NCBI GenBank assembly: GCA_947495125.1
Contig: CANLXL010000004.1
Span: forward strand, 210,322-274,321
DNA: 64,000 nt
Direction of reading: 5' to 3'
Source: an uncultured Flaviramulus sp.
GTDB lineage: Bacteria > Bacteroidota > Bacteroidia > Flavobacteriales > Flavobacteriaceae
Under the pieces are notes generated by a model that was not told the origin of the DNA, did not search any database, and saw only the letters and a program-made list of their open reading frames with translations. This document shows positions 28,774 through 36,183 of the stretch, in pieces. The number at the start of each line of letters is the position of its first letter. The stretch's first letter is position 1. Position numbers and translations under genes: made by a program.

Positions 28774-28899
28774 ATTTTTTAAATTTAAACCGTAAGAGTT
28801 TTAGAACCCCATGTTAAAGGTTCACTTTAGATTTTCGTTTAATTAAAAATAAGGCTCTGCAACTAAAACTCTTGAATTAATTATCCAATATATTAAAAT

Positions 28900-29940
28900 A
28901 TGAACATTTGTTTTTTAATGTATCCTTGGGAAGACATCGATCCGGACAACGATACAAGTTTAGCATTAATTAAAGAATGTGTTAAACGAGGGCATGGGGT
29001 AGCTATGTGTACACCTGCAAATTTAACTATTAGAAATAGTGTGACTAATGCGACCTGTATGGTTATTAAGCGCATGGAGAAAACTCCAAGCTCTTTAAAG
29101 TCCTTTTATAAAAAAGCAGAATTGCGTGAAGAGATGTTGCCTCTCGCCGGGTTCGATGTTATCTTTTTTAGAGCAAACCCGCCATTAGATCCAATTATGC
29201 TTAATTTCTTAGATTCTGTTAAAGATGATGTGTTTATAATGAATTCGCTAGAAGGTATGCGAGAGGCTAATAATAAGCTCTATACGGCTGCTTTTGGAGA
29301 TGCTCACAGCAATATTATTCCGGCAACTCATGTCTCTAAAAGTAAAAGATATTTAATCAAACAAATTAAAGAATCTACGGCCGATAGAATGATTTTAAAA
29401 CCTCTTAACGGCTTTGGTGGTTCTGGTGTTATTTTAATAGAAAAATCGGCGATGAGTAATATCAACTCACTTCTCGATTTTTATATTAATAGCAGTGGTG
29501 ACGGGACGTCTAACTATGTCATTTTACAGGATTATATTGAAGGTGCAGATCAAGGTGATGTTCGTATTTTAATTTTAAATGGTGAACCGGTTGGGGCGAT
29601 GAAACGCGTGCCGGGATCTGATGACCATCGTTCTAATGTTTCTGCCGGCGGTAGTGTGCAAAAACATACTTTAACTAAAGCGGAAAAGGCTTTATGCAAA
29701 CAGATCGGACCGAAATTAGTTAACGACGGATTGTTCTTTGTGGGCATTGATGTTATCGGAGGGAAACTGGTTGAAGTGAATGTGATGTCGCCGGGAGGTA
29801 TAACCTATATCAATAAAGTGTATAAACTAAAAACCAAGATAGAAGAAAAGGTCATAGACTTCTTGGAAATGAAAGTTTTAGATAAACTTCAGGCTTTCGA
29901 CAGAAGAACTAGGCTTAGAAAAACGGTTCAGGATGCCTAG
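28900..29940 (+). CDS. GshB-like ATP-grasp amide ligase
   Basis: ATP-grasp protein of 346 residues related to prokaryotic glutathione synthetase. The N terminus (MNICFLMYPWEDIDPDNDTS) resembles the GshB start, the ATP-grasp core has ILKPLNGFGGSGVILIEK (about 165-185), ADQGDVRILILNG (about 215-228) and the Mg-binding EVNVMSPGGITYIN near residue 290. No gamma-glutamylcysteine synthetase is in the window, and bshA indicates bacillithiol, so glutathione is an unlikely product. It begins a run with rhodanese, N-formylglutamate amidohydrolase-like and DUF1704 genes, suggesting ligation of an amino acid to an unknown carboxylate. Fold is sure; substrate unknown. Confidence 0.85.
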   Translation: MNICFLMYPWEDIDPDNDTSLALIKECVKRGHGVAMCTPANLTIRNSVTNATCMVIKRMEKTPSSLKSFYKKAELREEMLPLAGFDVIFFRANPPLDPIMLNFLDSVKDDVFIMNSLEGMREANNKLYTAAFGDAHSNIIPATHVSKSKRYLIKQIKESTADRMILKPLNGFGGSGVILIEKSAMSNINSLLDFYINSSGDGTSNYVILQDYIEGADQGDVRILILNGEPVGAMKRVPGSDDHRSNVSAGGSVQKHTLTKAEKALCKQIGPKLVNDGLFFVGIDVIGGKLVEVNVMSPGGITYINKVYKLKTKIEEKVIDFLEMKVLDKLQAFDRRTRLRKTVQDA

Positions 29941-29981
29941 GGCATTGACGGGCGTATTTGACTTCCATAAACACCTATTTA

Positions 29982-30803
29982 ATGAATTCTAAAATAGATT
30001 TAACATCCCCGATCGTTTCAGTAGACTGGTTGCACGATCATTTGGATGCTGGGGATATCGTTGTGTTAGATGGTACTATTAATAAGGTATTCGATGACTC
30101 TCAAAGTCAAATTCCCAATGCACGATTTTTTGATATAAAAAAGGTGTTTAGCGATACCACAAATCCGTTCCCAAGTGCCTTTCCTTCTACGGAGCAGTTT
30201 CAAAGAGAAGCCAGAAAATTAGGAATTAATACAGACAGTGCTATTATTGTGTATGACGATAAAGGGATCTATTCCAGTGCACGGGTATGGTGGCTCTTTA
30301 AAGCTTTCGGGTATAACAATGTTTCAGTTCTAAATGGTGGTTTTCCGGCCTGGCTAAAAGCCGGATATCCGGTAGAACCTATGAGAGTATACCATGACGC
30401 AAGTGGTAATTTTACGGCGAATCTTCGACCGGGCTACATGAGGTTTTTTAAAGACATGGAACAGGCTTCAAAGCACAAAACACATACTATTATAGACGCG
30501 CGTTCAGATGATAGATTTAATGCTATCACGCCCGAGCCCAGAGAAGGCTTGCGTATGGGGACCATCCCAAACTCGGTTAATCTGCCCTATACGACTTTAT
30601 TAGAAGATGGTATTTTGAAACCTAAGGCTGTATTAGAAACTTTATTTGGAAAGTTAGCACAAGTCGAAGATGAAATCATTTTTTCTTGTGGATCTGGCAT
30701 AACGGCTTGTGTTTTGGCATTGGGCGCGGAATTGTCGGGTTACCAGAACATATCTATATATGATGGTTCATGGACAGAATGGGGTAGTTTGGTTAAGGAA
30801 TAA
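29982..30803 (+). CDS. Two-domain rhodanese-like sulfurtransferase (SseA-like)
   Basis: Thiosulfate/3-mercaptopyruvate sulfurtransferase family protein with two rhodanese domains (about 10-130 and 150-273). The active loop is CGSGITA with catalytic Cys236, as in mercaptopyruvate sulfurtransferases. I take the ATG at 29982 as start; a TTG at 29958 would add eight residues before the conserved start and is less likely. It lies 41 bp after the ATP-grasp gene and 7 bp before the amidohydrolase gene. It could deliver sulfur for a thioamide or thiol product of this cluster, but a general detoxification role is equally possible. Confidence 0.88.
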   Translation: MNSKIDLTSPIVSVDWLHDHLDAGDIVVLDGTINKVFDDSQSQIPNARFFDIKKVFSDTTNPFPSAFPSTEQFQREARKLGINTDSAIIVYDDKGIYSSARVWWLFKAFGYNNVSVLNGGFPAWLKAGYPVEPMRVYHDASGNFTANLRPGYMRFFKDMEQASKHKTHTIIDARSDDRFNAITPEPREGLRMGTIPNSVNLPYTTLLEDGILKPKAVLETLFGKLAQVEDEIIFSCGSGITACVLALGAELSGYQNISIYDGSWTEWGSLVKE

Positions 30804-30810
30804 ATAATCT

Positions 30811-31641
30811 ATGTTAAAGTTATCAGTTGAAGGTATTATAAACAAAATTAAAGCTGAAGATGTTTTTGAAGCCATATCTTCAGATTATTCATTCACTATA
30901 AAAATTGAGGAGTTCGTTCCATATGTTTGTGGTGCAATACATGACGGGCATCAATTTAGAAAAGAACTATGGTCTAATTGTATTCATACGGAGTACGATC
31001 GATGGTACGAAGAAGACCCCGAGACTAAAAATATGGTAAGATCGCATCCCATTGTCATCGCCGGGTGCGATTCACGTTTCGAGTATGACCTGAACAGAGC
31101 CCCTGAAGACGCTGTTTTTGAAACGGCCTGGGGTAAACAATTATGGCATAAACCACTATCGCAAGAGATGAAAGCAAAAAGCCTTCAAAAACATACCAAC
31201 TTTTATGATGTTGTGCATGCGCTTATTTCAACAATAGAATCAAAATTTGGTTTTTGCACGGTTTACGATATGCACAGCTATAACTGGAAGCGCTGGGATA
31301 GACCTGTTCCAACCTGGAATTTAGGAACAATGAATGTTGATAGTTCGCGATTTGGAAGGGTTATTGAAAATTGGAGGCAAAGTCTTTCAGAAATTGATTT
31401 CCCAAATGCCATAAAATCTACTTCGAAAATTAATGATACCTTCCAGGGCAATGGTTATTTTTTGAAATTTATAACGAAAAATTTCAATAATACCTTAGTT
31501 TTGGCAACAGAAATAGCCAAAGTGTATTGTGATGAGTACGAACATATTATTTTTCCGGAAGTTGTTAGTACGGTAGAACGGGCGTTGAAGGTAAGAATTC
31601 CCGAGCACGCCTTAAACGTGTACAATACCTTTAAAACATAG
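30811..31641 (+). CDS. N-formylglutamate amidohydrolase-like protein
   Basis: Metal-dependent amidohydrolase family protein of 276 residues, related to HutG of histidine breakdown. Visible motifs are IHDGHQFRKE (about 43), AGCDSRFEYDLNR (about 85), the metal/catalytic DMHSYNWKRW (about 153) and a C-terminal FPEVVSTVERAL region. No hut genes are nearby, and it is packed between a rhodanese gene (7 bp before) and a DUF1704 gene (6 bp after), so its role is probably hydrolysis of an N-acyl or gamma-glutamyl-type amide made or used by the cluster. Family is sure, substrate inferred. Confidence 0.85.
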   Translation: MLKLSVEGIINKIKAEDVFEAISSDYSFTIKIEEFVPYVCGAIHDGHQFRKELWSNCIHTEYDRWYEEDPETKNMVRSHPIVIAGCDSRFEYDLNRAPEDAVFETAWGKQLWHKPLSQEMKAKSLQKHTNFYDVVHALISTIESKFGFCTVYDMHSYNWKRWDRPVPTWNLGTMNVDSSRFGRVIENWRQSLSEIDFPNAIKSTSKINDTFQGNGYFLKFITKNFNNTLVLATEIAKVYCDEYEHIIFPEVVSTVERALKVRIPEHALNVYNTFKT

Positions 31642-31647
31642 GTTTTT

Positions 31648-32808
31648 ATGAAAATTGATAATAATGTTGCGGTTAAAACCCTTTTGCAAATCGATAAAAA
31701 TATTGATGCGTTGGTTAAGCAAATAGAATTGCTTAGTTATGTAAATCCTACGAATATTGAAGAAGAGAAAGAACGGTTTTTTTCTTCCAAGTATCTTACA
31801 GATCCTGTTTTTAAATATCCAAATATTAATTTTGACCGTTTTAAACTGCACAGAAAATTATTCGAAAATAACTTAGAGATCATTGAAAACGAAAAGATCA
31901 GGAAGTTATATGAAGATATTATTTATACGTATTCGGGCTTAATACAATGTATAGAAACCATTGGTAGTGGAAAAAAATTCTACTACAACTGCTTGCATTG
32001 TTTCGGTACACCAACGGAAAATGATGTTGAAAATGCGAAGTTCATCCTTCATTTTGAGGATGAAGCTAAAGACACTTCGCCTTTGCAGCCTAAATATAGT
32101 GCTAAAGAAGCTGAATCTTTCTTTAGATCATTTTCCAAGCAATACGATTTTAGTTATGACATCGCGTATTCCGATAAGATTTCGGCAATAGCCATGGTAT
32201 TAAATAATATTAAAACCCTGGTTTTAAATACCAATCATAGGTATTCGGATAATGAAATAGCTGTATTGACCAATCATGAAATTGGTGTTCATATGGTAAC
32301 GACGATGAATGGTTTATTACATCCTTTAAAAATATTTTCTCATGGCTTTCCAAATAATGAAGAAACACAAGAGGGTCTTGCTGTTTTTTCAGAATATATG
32401 AGTAATAATTTAACCGTTACGCGTTTAAAAGAGTTGGCATACCGAGTGATTGCAGTAGATAGCCTGGCAAAGGGCTATTCATTTTCCAAAACCTTTAGAT
32501 TGCTTCATAATCAATACGATCTGGATAGAGAAAACGCATATTATATAACGCTTAGGGCACACCGTGGGGGTGGTTTTACAAAGGACTATTTGTATTTAAC
32601 AGGACTTAAAAAAGTTTACGATTACTACCATGAAGGGAAAGACCTGAGTTTATTACTAACCGGAAAAGTGACTTTGGAATATGCATATGAGGTCAAAGTA
32701 CTAATCGCTAAAGGACTGGCTGTTCCTGCAAAGCATATCACAGATGCTTATGCCGTAAATAGTAATACAAATAAAACCGTAGATTTTATATTGCGGAATC
32801 TAAAATAG
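31648..32808 (+). CDS. DUF1704 (QEGLA motif, MATCAP-like) metallopeptidase
   Basis: Protein of 386 residues of the DUF1704 family, often called flavohemoglobin expression-modulating QEGLA motif protein. It carries HEIGVH (His210, Glu211, His215), the HExxxH zinc motif of the family, and the eponymous QEGLA with Glu242 as likely third ligand. The animal member KIAA0895L/MATCAP1 is a tubulin tyrosine carboxypeptidase, so a carboxypeptidase acting on a peptide C terminus is the best guess. A conserved YITLRAHRGGGFTKD segment follows near residue 300. It lies between the amidohydrolase (6 bp) and the CPBP gene (3 bp), clearly one transcript. Confidence 0.85.
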   Translation: MKIDNNVAVKTLLQIDKNIDALVKQIELLSYVNPTNIEEEKERFFSSKYLTDPVFKYPNINFDRFKLHRKLFENNLEIIENEKIRKLYEDIIYTYSGLIQCIETIGSGKKFYYNCLHCFGTPTENDVENAKFILHFEDEAKDTSPLQPKYSAKEAESFFRSFSKQYDFSYDIAYSDKISAIAMVLNNIKTLVLNTNHRYSDNEIAVLTNHEIGVHMVTTMNGLLHPLKIFSHGFPNNEETQEGLAVFSEYMSNNLTVTRLKELAYRVIAVDSLAKGYSFSKTFRLLHNQYDLDRENAYYITLRAHRGGGFTKDYLYLTGLKKVYDYYHEGKDLSLLLTGKVTLEYAYEVKVLIAKGLAVPAKHITDAYAVNSNTNKTVDFILRNLK

Positions 32809-32811
32809 CCT

Positions 32812-34680
32812 ATGACTAAAACGATTCAGTATTTCGTATGTTTTTTAATCTCATTTTCTTTTTTCGGACAGGAAAACATAAGGGTAGATCAGAAAAACAG
32901 TCATGAATTATTTGTTGAAATACTTACAAAGTCAAAAGACTTAAAATACCAGGAAATATTAGATTTTTATGACCATTACGTTGCTATACATCCGGAAGAT
33001 ATAGCGGTGAAAATTTATAAATGTAAATTTATAGGAAGTGCCTATTACGACGCGTACGAGGACTATAATTTAAAGTATGATGAAACTCAGGACTGTATTG
33101 AACATTTGTATGAAACATATCCAAACCATCCGGAAGTTCTACTTTACAAATTAGAGAATACCTATGGCGAGGAAGGGCTAGCACTTATTGATCAAACCAT
33201 AGAGGCTTATGATTTTGAAAGCACTGAGGAACCGGGATGGAATACAGAACAGATAAGTCGGTTTTACGAAGTTTGCTCGAATCGTTTTTATGATGATGAC
33301 TATAAGTCCATTATGTATGCAAAAAAGGCTGAATCTTTTAATGACACGCTAGACCTTTCCGTTTCAATTTCGAAGTCCTATATAAACCTTAATAATATAA
33401 AAAAGGCCAAAGAGCGATTACTGTCTTCTCTTGACGTTGAACATGAGGCATGGGTTTTAAATGAAAAAGGAAAGCTTTTGGTTGAATTGGATGAGCATGA
33501 AAAGGCGCTAACCATGTTTGACCGTGTTTCTGAAAAGGATTCCACCTTTGCTAATAGTGAAAGTCTATACAAGATTTTTTTAGAACAAGAAAACTACGAA
33601 CAGGCGAGAACTTATTTGTTGAAGGATACATTGCAAACATGGAATAAAGTCATGAATATTCAAAAATTGGCTAACCATGATCTCTTGTATTCAAGTCCGG
33701 AATTGGCTCTTGAAAGTTACAGGAGAATGCAGCAGGAAAGCTATTACGATGATTTTTTCGGAATTAAGAGGTTGAAAATATGCTTAAGAACGCCTTTTGA
33801 ACCCTGGACATTTTCTGAAGCGTCTCATGTTCTGATTTTGATGGCGCTCGTAGTCATCTTGTTTTTAATACCCTACCTATGGATTTTACCCATCTATGGT
33901 GTGAGTAATTTTTTTAAGTTGAAAAAAGTGAAATTGGAAGAGCAATTACCGGTCAATTGGTCTCTTAAACACTTTTGGATGATTAGCTTCATCTATTTGA
34001 TGTGTCAGGTTGTTTTAGTACTCTTTTTATATTACCAAGACTATATTAACTACCTTTTTGATATCGGCTATTCTTATGTCGATGAAAGCGTTGCAGAAAG
34101 TCAATTGGATTCGGCAAACTCGATCATCATTTATGCAGCAATCATGTTTATTACGGTATTATTCTTTTTGAATAAAGCACGGCTAAAATTTACCTTCAGC
34201 TCAATATTCCGCTACAGGCAGATTATTGGATTCAGTATACTTTTTGTGATATTCAATGGCATCATATTACGAATTTTAGGAAATTTTGTTGACCTCACTG
34301 ATGCCGCAAACATTATAAGGTCCTTGAGCGCCAGAGAGGAGATCGTGGCCGTTTTTAATGAATATGGATTTACCATTACCGTACTTGTAGTCGCCTTGAT
34401 TGTACCCTTTTATGAAGAGATTATATTTAGAGGAATTATTTTGTCTTCCACCGAGAAATATTTAGGGTTTAAAGGAGCTAACGTTATACAGGCATTCTTG
34501 TTCGCAACGGTTCATTTTAGTTTGTCGCTATTTGTGTTTTACTTTATTTTTGGCTTGATAACAGGGTATGCGGCAAAACGCACTAATGGTTTATTTATGG
34601 GGATTGCTTGTCATGCCGTTAATAATTTTGCAGCGGTACTAGCTATATATGCAGCAAGTCGGCTTTTAATAGGACTCTGA
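32812..34680 (+). CDS. TPR-CPBP family intramembrane protease
   Basis: Protein of 622 residues. A signal sequence (to about 20) leads into a helical repeat half (about 20-330) of TPR character, then about eight membrane segments from residue 335 on. The last 150 residues form a CPBP (CAAX protease and bacteriocin-processing, Abi) domain with motif 1 FYEEIIFRG (two Glu and Arg), motif 2 FATVHFS and motif 3 CHAVNNF. The Rce1-like fold cleaves or processes membrane-bound peptides; bacterial members serve in peptide maturation or immunity. It starts 3 bp after the DUF1704 gene, suggesting it belongs to that pathway. The TPR half may recruit the substrate. Confidence 0.85.
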   Translation: MTKTIQYFVCFLISFSFFGQENIRVDQKNSHELFVEILTKSKDLKYQEILDFYDHYVAIHPEDIAVKIYKCKFIGSAYYDAYEDYNLKYDETQDCIEHLYETYPNHPEVLLYKLENTYGEEGLALIDQTIEAYDFESTEEPGWNTEQISRFYEVCSNRFYDDDYKSIMYAKKAESFNDTLDLSVSISKSYINLNNIKKAKERLLSSLDVEHEAWVLNEKGKLLVELDEHEKALTMFDRVSEKDSTFANSESLYKIFLEQENYEQARTYLLKDTLQTWNKVMNIQKLANHDLLYSSPELALESYRRMQQESYYDDFFGIKRLKICLRTPFEPWTFSEASHVLILMALVVILFLIPYLWILPIYGVSNFFKLKKVKLEEQLPVNWSLKHFWMISFIYLMCQVVLVLFLYYQDYINYLFDIGYSYVDESVAESQLDSANSIIIYAAIMFITVLFFLNKARLKFTFSSIFRYRQIIGFSILFVIFNGIILRILGNFVDLTDAANIIRSLSAREEIVAVFNEYGFTITVLVVALIVPFYEEIIFRGIILSSTEKYLGFKGANVIQAFLFATVHFSLSLFVFYFIFGLITGYAAKRTNGLFMGIACHAVNNFAAVLAIYAASRLLIGL

Positions 34681-34766
34681 TCGGTACTTAATAATTGATA
34701 AGCCTTAATAAAACACTCAGTGTATTAGAAAGACAGCCCGACATAAAAATGTTAGTAGCTGATAGA

Positions 34767-35615
34767 TTACTGGTATACTTTGACATAATCTATAATCATC
34801 TGAACCGGTAAATCCTCTGGGTTTACCTTTCCAACCCATGAGCCTCCAAGTTGTTGATCAATAAGAATATAAAAAGGTTGATCGTAGGGCCACTGCGATG
34901 GATCAACACCAGTCAATCTGGGATACCTAAAGGTTTCCCTTCCGTTTAAGGTAAATACTAATTTGTCAGTATACCACTCAAGTCCGTAGGTATTAAATTC
35001 GGAAACATTGAGCTTTGTAGTTCCGTGATGCGGCGGGTTACTCTTTTCCTTCAACTCCAGGGTATAATACGAATGCGTTGTTTGATAAATAACGTCATCA
35101 AAATTAAGATGTTCCATAATATCAATTTCGCCATTCCTTGGGTATTTACCATATTTTTTTTGTTCTGCAAGCATCCACATGGCAGGCCAGGACCCTTGGG
35201 CACTTTCTAGTTTAGCATGTATTTCAATTTTGCCGTATTGAAACGCGAATTTCCCTTTACTGTAAATCCCTCCTGTTAAGAATGGTCTTGGATCATTTAG
35301 TGTATCCTTATTTACGATCCCTTTTAAGAAGAGTTTTCCATCCAAAATATCGTAGCACCTATCATCAGTGGTCATATGTCTGCCCCAGTCGGCTTTGTTA
35401 GGTGTTATTCTGGTCCATTTGGTGGTATCTAGTTCTGGAGTTTCAAAATGATCTTGCCATATAATTTGCCAATCCTTTTTTTCGCGATCGGCCTTTTGAA
35501 TATATAGATAAGAGTCAATAATTTCGGACGGCGCTTTTCTACATCCTATGGATAAGATAAAGGCCATTGATGTTATCCAAAGGTATTTTTGCATAGTAAT
35601 TTTATTAAATGTCAT
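34767..35615 (-). CDS. GH16 family beta-glucanase-like lipoprotein
   Basis: Secreted, lipid-anchored glycoside hydrolase of 282 residues. The lipobox FILSIGC puts the anchored Cys at about 24; a second ATG seven codons in would give a shorter signal. The GH16 catalytic motif EIDIME (about 165) holds the nucleophile and acid/base Glu, preceded by the substrate-cleft Trp stretch GSWPAMWML and followed by HHGTTKLNVSEFNTYGLEWY. This family cuts laminarin, agarose or related beta-glycans common in marine algae. No SusC/SusD-like genes adjoin it, so it is not within a typical utilisation locus. Substrate cannot be assigned. Confidence 0.9.
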   Translation of the reverse strand: MTFNKITMQKYLWITSMAFILSIGCRKAPSEIIDSYLYIQKADREKKDWQIIWQDHFETPELDTTKWTRITPNKADWGRHMTTDDRCYDILDGKLFLKGIVNKDTLNDPRPFLTGGIYSKGKFAFQYGKIEIHAKLESAQGSWPAMWMLAEQKKYGKYPRNGEIDIMEHLNFDDVIYQTTHSYYTLELKEKSNPPHHGTTKLNVSEFNTYGLEWYTDKLVFTLNGRETFRYPRLTGVDPSQWPYDQPFYILIDQQLGGSWVGKVNPEDLPVQMIIDYVKVYQ

Positions 35616-35643
35616 GTTTTATAGACTAATAAAAATTGATGAG

Positions 35644-36063
35644 TTACTCTAGAAATTTACTTTTTAATTCAGGTGTGGGAATCATACAAGCCTCTCTTTT
35701 CCCATACCATTTATACCGGTTTTTAGCAATATAATCATAAACCCAGTTTCGAATAAAGGGTGGGATGATAAAGAATATACTCATTAAATTCCTTGGAAAT
35801 CCAAGTTTTGAAGCAATTTTTAATGCAGCAGTGGATTTATAGGAAATGCCCTTTTCAGGATGGTATAGCAGTATGGAGTCTATTTTTGTGGTATCGATAT
35901 CGAAAGTTTTAATAATATCTTTTCCTGTGTCACTTTGTAATGCCGTAAACATAAAGATGTCTTTTTTATCATGCCTAATAACGTACTGAACGCTAGAGTT
36001 GCAAAGATTACAAACACCATCAAATAAGAGGAGCCTTTTATGTTTTGGTAACTCGAAATTCAT
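35644..36063 (-). CDS. DCC family thiol-disulfide oxidoreductase-like protein
   Basis: Small protein of 139 residues of the DUF393/DCC family, named for the N-terminal DGVCNLC motif (D-x-x-C-x-x-C, about residues 15-21), a thioredoxin-like CxxC. Other family features are the SSVQYVIRHDKKDIFMF segment and the C-terminal RYKWYGKREACMIP with a third Cys. Members are poorly characterised; redox activity is inferred from the CxxC. It is 28 bp downstream of nothing on its own strand but is followed by the GH16 gene, possibly in the same transcript. Confidence 0.85.
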   Translation of the reverse strand: MNFELPKHKRLLLFDGVCNLCNSSVQYVIRHDKKDIFMFTALQSDTGKDIIKTFDIDTTKIDSILLYHPEKGISYKSTAALKIASKLGFPRNLMSIFFIIPPFIRNWVYDYIAKNRYKWYGKREACMIPTPELKSKFLE

Positions 36064-36183
36064 ATTATAAAGATACCACTTTAAAATGTTTAGGCGTAAC
36101 GAATAAAACTTTAACGAAGGTGAATTAAGAACTGCTTGACAGATTCCGTAATATTCATAATAATTTGAGGCGTTAACCAGCTA

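Noticed and set aside
30811-31641. Histidine breakdown role (HutG) for the amidohydrolase
   Set aside because: No hutH, hutU or hutI genes are nearby and the gene is packed in the ATP-grasp/DUF1704 operon.
14766-35615. Polysaccharide utilisation locus from GH3, glycosidase-like lipoprotein and GH16 genes
   Set aside because: The three genes are far apart, on different strands, with no SusC/SusD pair or sugar regulator between them; the GH3 looks like a peptidoglycan enzyme.
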